A stretch of DNA of 64,000 nucleotides from Sporocytophaga myxococcoides DSM 11118 (GTDB lineage Bacteria > Bacteroidota > Bacteroidia > Cytophagales > Cytophagaceae), in contig NZ_AUFX01000013.1 of NCBI RefSeq assembly GCF_000426725.1, positions 1-64,000 of the forward strand, written 5' to 3'. Every line of letters starts with the position of its first letter. Within the stretch, counting starts at the first letter, position 1. Under the pieces are notes generated by a model, which was given only the letters and a program-made list of their open reading frames with translations, had not been told where the DNA came from and ran no database searches. The translations under genes were made by a program, and so were the position numbers. Below are positions 16,201 through 25,500 of this stretch, one piece after another.

Positions 16201-17991
16201 TCCATTTATCGGACTTCCCCAGCTTGCACCTTTATTACCGGACCTGTAAACACTACCACCGCAGCTGATATAAACAACATTCTGATTTCCTTTTACCGGA
16301 GCAATGCTGGCAGCATTCCATGCAGCAGCAGGGGCGGGATACGTATTAAATGTCGGTACCGGATCCAGGGCATTTTCAGATACATAAAAGTTGTTGTTCG
16401 CATCTACAGCATATAGCAGATTGGGATTGGCAGGATGAGATGCCAAAGCCATGATTCTTGTACCGATACTTTTTATCTTTGTCCATGATGGAGAACCCGT
16501 AATATTGGTGGATCTGTAAATATCAGTTCTGGAAAGAAATGCAACATTCAGATTGGAAGGGTTAAATACCAGCTTTTCTTCCTCTCCATTATTGGATGCT
16601 CCAAAAGTATAATTAAGACTTTCAGTGTGGCCGTTAGGCAGATACCTTCTTTCTCCTGTTAATCTGTATACATAATCTGCGCTGTTGTAGTCAAACTCCA
16701 TTCTTGTATGGAAGTCACCTCCGCCATTTGTAAACCAGACATTGTCAGTATAAACAAGTTCACCATTGTCCTGTGTACCGATGCACAATCTGTCTTTTCT
16801 GACCGGGCTCTGGGCGGCAACTGAAGCCTCCGCACCTGCAATACCATCGTTAAGATGTGTCCATGTAAATCCTCCGTCTTCACTCGACCAGATTCCACCG
16901 TCATTGGTATTGTATAGCCTTCGGTCGTTATGAGGTGAGTAGATCAGGTTGTGCATATCTGTATGTACACTTGTGTGCCATGGATTAGTTCTGATCCAGT
17001 TTACACCGCCATCTGTTGATTTGTATACTACATGTCCGCCTGCATACAAAGTGTTTGCATTCAGAGGATCAACAGTGAAACAGAAATTATAGTCGCCTTG
17101 TCCGCCTTCAAATTCGGTATAACCGTTGAGATTGATTCCTCCGGCTGGTTTTACAATTTCAAATGACAGACCTGAATTATAAGACCTGAGTACAGGAGTA
17201 CATGTTCTTGGTTTCGAATTGTTGTCACCGACAAAAGTTAAATAAACAACATCAAGAGAAGCTTTGGTAACACCAATTCGTCCACCGCCGCTGAGCCCTG
17301 TTCCAGGTAATGCAATTGGGTCCCATGAGTCACCAAGGTTTACACTTCTAAAGAAACCGCTGTTTGATGCCGCATACATGATAGTCGGGTTGTCATTCAT
17401 TCTGAAAACCATAGAAGAAAATTTTCCTTCAACCTTTTTTGTCCAGCTGTTTCCACCGTCAAGTGATTTCCAGATACCGTCATCAGTAGAGGCAATCAAT
17501 ACATTGTGATCTGCGGGAGACATCAGTATTTCTGAAGCAGATCTGTCGCCGATGGTTGATTCACCTATTCTGAACCATGTTTTGCCACCGTTTACAGTCT
17601 TCCAGACACCGTTGGTTCTCCCCCATGATTCGAAAAAGTGTTCATCCCCGGTTCCGAAGTACAAGATCCGGTCGTCTGTATAGTCTATACAGACAGTAGT
17701 ACCATGTGCCTGCGGAATGGTGTCTGTCCCCCCGGAGGTCCAGTTTTTACCTTCATCGTTGCTGATAAACAGACCTCCCACAACACTTACTGCATACATT
17801 TTTTTAGGATCTGTAGGGTGAAATTTAAGATCACCTGTCCTTGATATTCCGTTGATCTGTCCTATTTTATTCAGGGGAAATTTTACAGGTCCGAGTGGTT
17901 GCCAGTCGGTAGCCTGCTGCCCCATAAGGCTGCCGATACTATTAAGTATCAGCAATATTGCCAATGTTAAAATTGAGTATTTCTTTTTCAT
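13201..17991 (-). CDS. Giant BNR-propeller/PA14/Ig-like surface protein, T9SS type A
   Basis: This 1596-residue secreted protein has a signal peptide (1-24) and a long BNR/VPS10-like propeller region (about 25-700) with many Asp-box-like motifs (NDEGKNW, NGGKTW, DGGNSW, DGGVNW, DGGFTW). Three PA14-type modules lie at about 705-850, 855-1010 and 1115-1250, with Ig-like domains between them (about 1015-1105 and 1255-1345). A carbohydrate-binding-like beta-sandwich follows (about 1350-1500) and then a T9SS type A tail (IVMPNPAIETFTL to VKILKTK). The propeller resembles the GH74 xyloglucanase fold, but I cannot confirm its catalytic acids, so polysaccharide binding or hydrolysis is inferred. A 169-residue partner gene lies 19 bases upstream. 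Confidence 0.85.
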   Translation of the reverse strand: MKKKYSILTLAILLILNSIGSLMGQQATDWQPLGPVKFPLNKIGQINGISRTGDLKFHPTDPKKMYAVSVVGGLFISNDEGKNWTSGGTDTIPQAHGTTVCIDYTDDRILYFGTGDEHFFESWGRTNGVWKTVNGGKTWFRIGESTIGDRSASEILMSPADHNVLIASTDDGIWKSLDGGNSWTKKVEGKFSSMVFRMNDNPTIMYAASNSGFFRSVNLGDSWDPIALPGTGLSGGGRIGVTKASLDVVYLTFVGDNNSKPRTCTPVLRSYNSGLSFEIVKPAGGINLNGYTEFEGGQGDYNFCFTVDPLNANTLYAGGHVVYKSTDGGVNWIRTNPWHTSVHTDMHNLIYSPHNDRRLYNTNDGGIWSSEDGGFTWTHLNDGIAGAEASVAAQSPVRKDRLCIGTQDNGELVYTDNVWFTNGGGDFHTRMEFDYNSADYVYRLTGERRYLPNGHTESLNYTFGASNNGEEEKLVFNPSNLNVAFLSRTDIYRSTNITGSPSWTKIKSIGTRIMALASHPANPNLLYAVDANNNFYVSENALDPVPTFNTYPAPAAAWNAASIAPVKGNQNVVYISCGGSVYRSGNKGASWGSPINGTVLPSNVNIIKLIHDDYSTDESIYAASGLGVWYKNNSTVNTWTNYSKGLPAFAKYTNFLIYNDGTSNSELRIVASGRGVFRRSLSGKPAILRDPENPSNFGAGLNYKYYEGTWNHLPNFNSLVPAQIGTTTDFNLAVRQREEYFGVVYTGYVSVPADAVYTFFLSSQDGSKLYIGDQLVVHNDVLNSTTEKSGTIGLKTGRHAIRVEYFNNTGVPSMTISFSSPTLAKQVLPASRLFKLPAEMVCAGGGAISREIWKQAPGSSVADIPVTTIPHIQDQLGNLLEQRADMGDEYGVRLRGYICAPYTGAYKFWLSSDEAAQLWLSTDQTPGLKQKIAELTNSTGARDWYAYTSQQSASISLVAGQNYYIEVLHKENSGNDNLAVGWQLPSGEMERPIAGHRLSPYQGVANTPGIKLILPLDKLYYTAGSSLPLQVELTQATGAISKVEYFVNGVNLGVETGPDFSHIWTNIAAGNYRIYAKVTDASGFSSTSTVKDLTFLRWRNPDNPAGTAPGITTEYHQGSFGSVYDMNSSTLVRKTTGTEISIDDRDRDDDFGFKYNGFLEITDPGIYFFNLIRSDDGFVLSIGDTILINNDGFSGQSEDKEFPIALRAGKHKISAAYFEGGGEQYMNLGYYGPNTPMQPLPASRLFIETQVNTLPVVSLTSPANGQTYTAPVTVQLSANATATGAAISKVEFYSGTVKLGEDPTYPYTYSWSGVSANTYSITARAYNNLGQFTTSAPVSITVNGTTSTCLITEPTPAPSLYVVRNLWGDNNNGSSVTADAATGSMKVTHRAYGQNELYVIETGKTISLTSGQVYTISFDFKDYANAPVTGVDVGFAQGLNSSNNGPQLPQSMVAAPAGYSSSAFTTKSVNITSSVTASNVNLVFRLRWNGQPSSQVADFIKNINVCNASGLRIAETNENSLIVMPNPAIETFTLRAEKAIEMIYVTDGQGKQIYTNAEIAQGTDLEFGKDFEFGIYNLSVIYTDGSREIVKILKTK

Positions 17992-18010
17992 AAATTCTTT
18001 TCTGAAAAAA

Positions 18011-18520
18011 TTATTCCTGTATCTGACTGTTAATTATCTGCAGCTGCTGTTCCCTGGTTAATATTTTACCGTCAGGTTGTATAAATGGCTGTACGTCTTT
18101 CATCCAGTGTTGATAAGCTTTCCATTCAACAACCAGGCGATCACTTTCCCGTTTTAGCTTTTTATCAGATTTAAAGAGTCTTTTAAGAAGAGATCTCTTC
18201 TTTTCCTTTTTTCCCTTTTTCTCTTTTTCAAGTTCTTTTTCTTTAGGTTCAGGACGCTCTTCCCAGAAAGTTTCAAATGCAGTTACCGTTTCATAATAAT
18301 TGAGTTGAGACTGGTCCTTTAACATATCCACCCAGACAGGATGCTTTTTGTATTCTTTCAGCTTCTTTTTCTGATCTCTGGTCAGACTCTTTTTATCTCT
18401 GCCATGGTATGGCCCTGCCGCAACTGATTCTTTCTGCTGGGCAAAAGCGTTTACAGAAAAGAAAAGGCAGATCAGTATCTGAGCCAGAATCATTAATGGC
18501 CTGAAAACAGGTCTTTTCAT
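18011..18520 (-). CDS. Lysine-rich exported protein paired with BNR/PA14 protein
   Basis: I do not recognise this 169-residue protein. It has a signal peptide (about residues 1-27, ending NAFAQQ), then a highly charged, mostly helical body rich in Lys and Glu. Around residues 90-125 is a very basic block (KEKKGKKEKKRSLLKRLFKS), and the C-terminus contains a DGKILTREQQLQI segment that could be an EF-hand-like or helical cap. It lies 19 bases upstream of the 1596-residue T9SS protein on the same strand, so the two are likely co-transcribed and this may be a periplasmic helper or a binding partner for acidic polymers. That role is inference. Confidence 0.7.
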   Translation of the reverse strand: MKRPVFRPLMILAQILICLFFSVNAFAQQKESVAAGPYHGRDKKSLTRDQKKKLKEYKKHPVWVDMLKDQSQLNYYETVTAFETFWEERPEPKEKELEKEKKGKKEKKRSLLKRLFKSDKKLKRESDRLVVEWKAYQHWMKDVQPFIQPDGKILTREQQLQIINSQIQE

Positions 18521-18958
18521 AATATTTAATTTAATTGTAAGATTTGATGTACTTTTTAGCGGTATAAAGCTTTACCCAGGAGTAAAAATGGGATTTTTAA
18601 AAGCTGAAGTTTGTAACCTAAGTTGCATTAACCTTTTTTTTTTGAAAGTTGTGAAACGATTGTTATTACTTCTGTCATCTCTGGCTGAACCAAATAAACA
18701 ACTGAGTATTGACTTGCCTTAAGGAATGTATTTGCTATAAGTAATGAATGGTACAGGTATCAGAGTGCAGTTGATCTGGAGAAAGTAGTTTGCCAGCTCT
18801 GACTGGTTGAAAAATTTTGATAAATCCATAGATCATCAATGGATTGCAATTACTCCCGGACGGAATCTTTCCATAACTTCATAATCATGAAGTTCTCTGC
18901 AACCTTTTCTTTCTTTTTACAGAAGAATGGTTAAAACAAATTTCGATTTTCATTTTCC

Positions 18959-19068
18959 AATCCTGAAGGGATTGAATATTTATAGGAAAATGGAATAGCA
19001 CTGGTGTGCCTCCGAAGGGGTCGGATAATATTTGCAGATTACTATAAACATCTGACCTCTTTGAGGTC
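18959..19068. other. REP-like intergenic stretch with short stem-loops
   Basis: The region contains AATCC/GGATT around TGAAG (18959-18973) and GACCTC/GAGGTC around TTT (19054-19068), joined by an AT-rich spacer. This resembles the short palindromic intergenic repeats common in Bacteroidota. The rest of the 18521-19133 gap shows no gene. Confidence 0.35.
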
Positions 19069-19133
19069 TTAACTCCTACTTCCAGGTCTGTAACTGCATA
19101 GGACGAAATCTACTCCTCGGTTGGCGTCTGCCA

Positions 19134-19320
19134 CATAGCCGTTAACTTAACATTTTTTTGTAAACAACAATTGGCAGTTTGGTCATCCTTAGCCTTGCAA
19201 AGGACCTGATAGTCACAAAAAATTTCTTATTTAAACTACCATTCTGCCAGATAGCTTAATTTTATTCATTTTGAAAGCTCAGAATGACAAAGGAAAGATT
19301 CTGTTAAGTTGACAGCTATG
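19134..19320. repeat. MITE-like element with terminal inverted repeats
   Basis: The left end CATAGCCGTTAACTTAA (19134-19150) and the reverse complement of the right end (19304-19320) match at 15 of 17 bases. The 150-bp body is shared with 11182-11350. There is no coding capacity, so it would need a transposase supplied from elsewhere. Confidence 0.65.
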
Positions 19321-19396
19321 GTTCTGAGACAGGTCTTAGTGGAAGAAAGAAAACCTTATGGAATGGATTTAGTAATAACCATATTACCTTTCTCCA

Positions 19397-19900
19397 CTAT
19401 ATTTTGGTGTAATGTAATTGTATAATATCTCCAACATTCTTTTGATTCCCTGGCTTCAATCCGATTAGCAGATCTTCATTTAAACCTATAACTCCTCCAC
19501 TTCCGGATATAATTGGGATTAAATTTAAATATAGCTCAGATACAAAGTCTCCTTTAAGAAAAGCATTATAAACCTGTGTCCCTCCTCCAATAACTATTTC
19601 AGAGCATCCTTTCTGCTTAAAATACTCAATTGCCTTTTCAGGTGAACTGGCCACTTTATAGTTTTCACCATCTGTTTTATGTTCGGAAAGAATCACCATA
19701 TCAACACCGGAAAGGGCCTGAATAGCAGCAGGGTATTTTGCCATAATGTCAAATGTTTTACGTCCAAGGATGAGATTCCCGGCTTTATTAACCATTTGCA
19801 TAAATTCACCTAGAATCTCCTGAGGAACCTGATGATTAGGGTTTTCTGCCAGCAAGACTTTCCCGTTAACAGAAACTGATGCGAATAATTTTACATTCAT
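19397..19900 (-). CDS. Dihydrofolate reductase/RibD C-terminal family protein
   Basis: This 167-residue protein belongs to the DHFR-like family. Features are the N-terminal strand KLFASVSVNGKV, the nucleotide-binding GRKTFD segment, and the EIVIGGGTQVYNAFL motif that binds the NADPH diphosphate. Such stand-alone members are common in bacteria and usually lack a proven substrate. It diverges from an HxlR-type regulator across 80 bases that hold an operator-like repeat, suggesting redox-linked control. Confidence 0.85.
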   Translation of the reverse strand: MNVKLFASVSVNGKVLLAENPNHQVPQEILGEFMQMVNKAGNLILGRKTFDIMAKYPAAIQALSGVDMVILSEHKTDGENYKVASSPEKAIEYFKQKGCSEIVIGGGTQVYNAFLKGDFVSELYLNLIPIISGSGGVIGLNEDLLIGLKPGNQKNVGDIIQLHYTKI

Positions 19901-19956
19901 TTTATTTCAAGATTTAGAATGTAAAGTTCCGTTTAATTTATTTTAAATTTACTATC

Positions 19957-19974
19957 ACTTACCTCAAGGATAGT
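19957..19974. promoter_or_regulatory. Candidate HxlR operator between divergent genes
   Basis: ACTTACCT and AGGATAGT form an imperfect inverted repeat (6 of 8 bases paired) with a 2-base centre, ending 6 bases before the regulator start codon. The ACTTAC/GTAAGT type half-site resembles sites of HxlR/YodB-like regulators. Confidence 0.4.
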
Positions 19975-19980
19975 TACAAT

Positions 19981-20331
19981 ATGGCTTTAGTAGAATCAAA
20001 CAAAGACAGCTGCAAGGAAAAGTATTTGGCATTAAGAGATGCGATTGAGCTTTTAGGTGGCAAATGGAAAATCTGCATATTACAGAACCTTTCATTCGGA
20101 ACAATGAGATTTAAAGATCTCCAGGAAGGTGTATATGGAATTACCCCAAAAGTATTATCAAAAGAGCTACGGGAACTGGAAGAGAATTTACTTATCACAA
20201 GAACTGTTAATGACACCAAACCAATAACAGTATCTTATACACTGACCACACATGCAATGGAAACAAAGCATGTGATTGCAGCCTTGATGGATTTTGGCTT
20301 AAATCATAGAAAAAAGATCAAAGAAAAATAA
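19981..20331 (+). CDS. HxlR family transcriptional regulator
   Basis: This 116-residue winged-helix protein has the HxlR hallmark: an N-terminal Cys (C12 in KDSCKEKY), then AIELLGGKWKICILQNLS, FKDLQEGVYGITPKVLSKELRELEE and a wing ending VSYTLTTHA. Family members often sense electrophiles or oxidants through the N-terminal cysteine. It probably controls the divergent reductase-like gene, and itself, through the repeat at 19957-19974. Confidence 0.9.
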   Translation: MALVESNKDSCKEKYLALRDAIELLGGKWKICILQNLSFGTMRFKDLQEGVYGITPKVLSKELRELEENLLITRTVNDTKPITVSYTLTTHAMETKHVIAALMDFGLNHRKKIKEK

Positions 20332-20405
20332 GTATCCCTTGCATTGGGCATACTCATATTCCAGATTCATCATGTCCGTTTACATTATACTTGCTATAAA
20401 CAGAA

Positions 20406-20427
20406 TGGCCTGTCGGAAGACAGGCCA
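20406..20427. terminator. Stem-loop between convergent genes
   Basis: TGGCCTGTC and GACAGGCCA form a perfect 9-bp stem with a GGAA loop, between the convergent genes ending at 20331 and 20462. The same stem, with a GGAC loop, recurs at 29869. Confidence 0.6.
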
Positions 20428-20461
20428 CAGCGGAGACATTTAATTTAATATCCTATTTAGT

Positions 20462-20869
20462 CTAAGATTGCTGAGGAAATTTTGAGATGTCCATATAAAA
20501 AACTTCCCAGGTATGTCCGTCAAAATCCTCAATGGTTCTTTGTTGCATAAACCCATAATCTCTCATCTCATTTGGCTCGGTTCCACCAGCTTTTAGACCG
20601 TTTGTAACAATTCTGTTTACTTCATCAACACTATCAACAGATAATGAGAAAAGTCCTGCTAACTTCGATTTAGTGTCTGCAATAGGTTTGGTTGCAAAGG
20701 ATGAAAACTTTTCGTGGGTCATTATCATTAAAAAAATGTTTTCACTCCAGACCATACATTTTCCCTGGTCATCTGAAAACTGAGGATTATTTGTAAATCC
20801 TAATGCAGTATAAAAGTCCATAGATTTTTGCACGTCTTTTACTGCCAAATTGATAAATACTTGTTTCAT
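20462..20869 (-). CDS. VOC family (glyoxalase/bleomycin-resistance fold) protein
   Basis: This 135-residue protein shows the two beta-alpha-beta modules of the vicinal oxygen chelate fold: INLAVKDVQKSMDFYTALGF at the start and a C-terminal half ending RTIEDFDGHTWEVFYMD, where the terminal Glu is a usual metal ligand. It resembles the PhnB/YaeR-like extradiol or glyoxalase group of unknown substrate. It is a single gene on the minus strand, opposite the HxlR gene. Confidence 0.85.
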   Translation of the reverse strand: MKQVFINLAVKDVQKSMDFYTALGFTNNPQFSDDQGKCMVWSENIFLMIMTHEKFSSFATKPIADTKSKLAGLFSLSVDSVDEVNRIVTNGLKAGGTEPNEMRDYGFMQQRTIEDFDGHTWEVFYMDISKFPQQS

Positions 20870-21262
20870 TATAATTGCTTATTTTATTTTTTAATTTAAT
20901 TTTTCTTTTGAATATAATGTATTGCAGATTGGTTAATTGGATATTTTTCTATAGTCCCTTCAATATAATAAATTTATAGAGTGGACTGTCGAGAGACAGG
21001 CTATAATTTTCCTTCTTCTAAATCTTCGCCCGTGGCTTCTCCCACGTCGACCCACATTTTTAATTAATCAAACAAAAAGTAAATACCACGTAATTTTAAA
21101 TTGGTAAGTAAACTCAGCTTAATCATAATAGTAAATGGAAGGTATTTCAGTGGCTTTGAAAGAGCATCAAAGATAATCCTTTCTATCTCCCCAATCCCAT
21201 AATCCTTGCATGGAAGACCTGTCAGGGAACAGGCCTTGAAGGAGCAGAAGCACCAGCTCAGA
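20870..21262. other. Intergenic region with weak stem-loops, no gene seen
   Basis: It holds AAGACCTGT/ACAGGCCTT at 21213-21237 (one wobble) and a small CGTGG/CCACG loop near 21027-21050, possibly serving the end of the aldo/keto reductase transcript. No coding sequence is supported. Confidence 0.4.
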
Positions 21263-22123
21263 TTATTTTTTGGCATATATTGGAAATATGCTGGCCTCTC
21301 CATAATCTAAGATTTGCTCCACATTTTTTAAGAACTCCATATCTCCATCAGAGATCACAAAATCTACTTCTGCATTCGTTTTCATATGATCAGCATTAGC
21401 TGTTTTAGGTAACGGAAGCAGGCCAAGCTGGAGACAGTAACGGATACCTAATTGAGGCACTGATACATTGTATTTTTTTGCTATTGATTTTATTGACTCA
21501 TTCTTCAGTAATTCTCCGTGTCCTATGGGTGAATAAGCCTCTACTAGCATTCCTTTATCCTGAGAATACTGAATCAGTTCTTTAGGTGTATTGCTTATAT
21601 GCACCAATATCTGATTAACCATTGGTTTTATAGAACAGGAATAAAGAATGTTATCTATGTCTGCTTTTTCAAAGTTAGAAAGTCCGATGGCTCTGAGTTT
21701 TCCGGCTTTATAGGCTTCTTCAAGCGCTCTCCACGCTTCCCGGTTTCCTTCAAAGTAAGGCTCACTTTTTGTGAACTGGGCCCATGGCTTCGGACTATGT
21801 ATGATCATCATGTCAATATAATCAAAACGTAATTTTTTCAGTGATGCATCAATAGATGCAGCAGCTTCTTTATATGACTTCATCTCAGCAGCAACCTTTG
21901 TAGTCACAAAAATATCCTCTCTGTGCACACCACAGGCCCTGATTCCCTCTCCAACTCCGCTTTCATTCTGGTATGCCTGAGCTGTATCAATATGCCGATA
22001 ACCAATTTTTATAGCATCCTTCACTGCCTGAGCGACACTGTCATTGCTTATAAACCATGTTCCAAGACCTAGTTTCGGAATTTCAACGCCATTAGATAGC
22101 GTAAACTTTTCTTTTAAAATCAT
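21263..22123 (-). CDS. Aldo/keto reductase
   Basis: This 286-residue NADPH-dependent oxidoreductase has the (beta/alpha)8 barrel of the AKR superfamily, close to 2,5-diketo-D-gluconate reductase-like members. The catalytic tetrad is visible: Asp and Tyr in YRHIDTAQAYQNE, Lys in VTTKV, and His in MIIHSPKPW. GLSNFEKADI and the C-terminal NADPH-binding segment LPLPKTANADHM are also present. It is cytosolic and monocistronic by position. The physiological substrate is unknown. Confidence 0.9.
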   Translation of the reverse strand: MILKEKFTLSNGVEIPKLGLGTWFISNDSVAQAVKDAIKIGYRHIDTAQAYQNESGVGEGIRACGVHREDIFVTTKVAAEMKSYKEAAASIDASLKKLRFDYIDMMIIHSPKPWAQFTKSEPYFEGNREAWRALEEAYKAGKLRAIGLSNFEKADIDNILYSCSIKPMVNQILVHISNTPKELIQYSQDKGMLVEAYSPIGHGELLKNESIKSIAKKYNVSVPQLGIRYCLQLGLLPLPKTANADHMKTNAEVDFVISDGDMEFLKNVEQILDYGEASIFPIYAKK

Positions 22124-22461
22124 AATTCATTTTTTATATAAAATAAACAGAATACTTTGCGTATTGTCATCTCAACACCCTGGCCAAAGACAGGTCATTA
22201 CTTTACTTCCCTTTGCTGCACCATGCCCTCCCTCTTTCAGACCATAAATTTCACCTCTGCTAAATCTTTCCATAGACTAACTTTTCCCTCTACCTATCCC
22301 AATTGTTACCTTCCTGCCTTTCACAATTTTATAATTTTTTCTGCTTAAGTAAACATTATATTCCAATGTGTGTTTTTTTCATCTTGATATTCTTTAAGTC
22401 CAATTTCATAGATAAGTTTAATCTTAAATTGTTTATATCCTATTATATATAGTAATAATTC

Positions 22462-22492
22462 TTAGACAGTATTAATAGATAAGTTATCTTTG
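22462..22492 (+). promoter_or_regulatory. Candidate promoter of the giant repeat protein
   Basis: TATCTTTG at 22485-22492 is an exact TAnnTTTG -7 element. A weak TTAG lies about 19 bases upstream in the -33 position. It would start transcription roughly 35 bases before the ATG at 22533. Upstream to 22124 nothing else is recognised. Confidence 0.5.
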
Positions 22493-22532
22493 TAGTTGTA
22501 ACATTGATTTATACCGCTTTTTTACTTACGAT

Positions 22533-25500
22533 ATGAATAAAAGAATTACCGCCTTAGTATTCTTATTGGGCATTTATGTACAATTTCAGAGTTATGCTCA
22601 ATGTGATAATTGTACTACTTCTTATGCTGCAAATGCGTCAATTGTCGCCACAGCAAATAATCAGACAATTTGCATTTCCGGGGGAAGTACATTTACTTTT
22701 AGTTCAACCTATAGGAATGTTACAGTAAAAATATGTGCTCCGAATGTTCAATTATCAAATGTTCAGATAAGCACAGGAGCATTGAATAATACTATTGAAA
22801 GTTTTGGGGATAATACCCGGATTGTCAATTTAGTAACCGAACCGGATACCTTTTCATTTATTGCCCACAATACGGGAGCTCTTTTATCTTCGGCTACGAT
22901 TAACGGGATGTCATTTTTTAAAACGACAAAAGGTGCAACACTTACCATTGCTCAAAATTTAAATCCGGGAAATAAAATATTTATAACTGCAGAAGACGAT
23001 TCAAAAATCAATACAGCTGACATTACTTCCAATAAAGGTGGAAGGATCATTGTTGGCAAAAAGTCAACCTTTACTTCTACAGGAAAAGTATTTCTGCAAA
23101 ACGAAGGATTTATATTTAACACCGGTGATGTAACTGCTGCAGGTGATTTCACCGTACAGAATGCCGGTAATGCTATGACAAATTATTGCGGCGAATCTAC
23201 AATCAAGATTGGCGGTAAACTTACTATTAACAGTGGTAAAATATATAGTGCAGGTATTATAATCGCTGGAACCATAGCCGTGAATTCTAATGCAGGTCCG
23301 ATCTATCTGAATCAAGGGGCTGTGATGCAGGCCACCACGTTAGAAACTAACAATACAGCGAATTTATTCAGAGGAGATAGTATTAGTGCGGGTGAATGTG
23401 CTTTATTTAAAATCACTTCTTATGGTTCGTTTAATGCGCCCTTATCTAATACACCTAAAATTAAATACTGCGGTCCGGCGACTTCACAATTAGGACAGGC
23501 AACCCCTGACTGTAATTGTGCAACGGAAAGACAATTATGTGTACCTCTTTGTGAGGCACCAACAACAGTAACCATAACAGGCCCTCTGTCGAACATATGT
23601 GCAGGGGACTCTGCAGTATTGACAGCAAATCCAACCGGATTGAAAGCTGGCGATACTTATACATACAGCTGGTATAAAGATAGTGTGGCTCCTGCCAACC
23701 TGATTGTAACCAAAACAAACATTGCTACCTTAACTGTTAAAGAAAGTTCAACGTATTTTGTGGTTGTGGCGAACACCATTAATCCGATTAAGTGTTTTAA
23801 TCAAAATACCACTGGTTTTAAATTCACTGTTCATCCGAATCCTCCAAAACCGGAGATAGTGGCCAGCGGTCCATTAACATTCTGTAACGGTGGTTCGGTA
23901 GATCTTACTGCCAGCAGCTTAAGCTTTACTGGCGGTACCTTTACCTGGTCCACAGGATCAACTGCCAATCCTTTGCATGTTACGACTTCAGGAAAATACA
24001 CAGTCACTTATGTCTCTGACGATGTCTGCTCATCGCCTGTATCTTCAGAGGTAACTGTTGTAGTTCATCCTAATCCTCCAAAACCAACAATAGTAGCCAG
24101 CGGTCCTTTGATCTTTTGTGATGGAGGGTCAGTAGATCTTACCGCCAGTAGTTCAGGTTTTACCGGCGGTATCTTCACCTGGTCAACAGGCTCAACCGCT
24201 AACCCTCTTCACGTTACTTCCTCTGGAAAATATGCTGTCAGTTATGTATCTGGCAACGCATGTCCTTCTGTTGGATCAGACAGTATTACGGTTATCGTGC
24301 ACCCTGTTCCTCCCAAACCTACAATAGTAGCCAACGGTCCACTGATTTTCTGTGATGGCGGGTCGGTAGATCTTACAGCAAGCAGTTTAGGTTTTACAGG
24401 CGGTACTTTCACTTGGTCTACAGGTTCAACAGCAAATCCTTTACATGTAACGACATCTGGTAAATATGTAGTTACGTATAAATCTTCCGAACTATGTTCA
24501 TCTGCAGTATCAGACAGTGTTACAATTATCGTTCATCCAAACCCTCCCAAACCACAAATAGTAGCCAGCGGTCCATTGACCTTCTGTGACGGTGGGTCTG
24601 TAGATCTTACTGCAAGCAGTTCAGGTTTTACCGGTGGTACTTTTACCTGGTCGACAGGTTCAAATGCTAATCCTTTGCATGTAACTACTTCAGGGAAATA
24701 TACAGTCACTTATGTTTCTGATAATGTCTGCTCATCACCTGTATCGGCAGAGTTAACTGTAGTAGTATATCCGAATCCTCCAAAACCAAAGATACTAGCA
24801 AGCGGTCCGTTGACATTCTGTAATGGTGGTTCGGTAGATCTTACTGCCAGCAGTTTAGGTTTTACCGGTGGTACCTTTACCTGGTCCACAGGATCAATTG
24901 CGAATCCGCTGCATGTAACGACATCAGGTAAATACACAGTTACCTATAAAAGCTCTAACCTTTGTCCTTCTGTAGTTTCAGACAGTGTTACAGTTATAGT
25001 TCATCCTAATCCTCCGAAACCAGAGATAAAGGCAAGTGGTCCATTGACCTTCTGTGACGGAGGTTCAGTAGATCTTACTGCCAGCAGTTTAGGTTTTACA
25101 GGCGGTACCTTTACCTGGTCCACTGGTTCAACTGCAAATCCTTTACATGTAACCACCTCAGGGAAATATACAGTCACTTATGTTTCCGACGATATATGTT
25201 CATCGCCTGTTTCAACTGAAGTAACAGTTGTAGTGCATCCGAATCCTCCTAAACCAAAGATAGTAGCAAGTGGTCCGTTGACATTCTGTGATGGTGGTTC
25301 AGTAGATCTTACTGCCAGCAGTTTAGGTTTTACTGGTGGTACCTTTACCTGGTCAACAGGTTCAACTGCGAATCCTTTGCATGTAACTACTTCAGGGAAA
25401 TATGCAGTTACTTATAAATCTAACAATGCTTGTCCTTCTTTAGTCTCAGACAGTTTGACGGTTGTTGTTTATCCGAATCCTCCAAAACCAGAGATCCTTG

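Noticed and set aside
21064-21303. 79-codon minus-strand frame overlapping the aldo/keto reductase end
   Set aside because: It overlaps the real gene in another frame and has no recognisable content; it lies in a hairpin-bearing gap.
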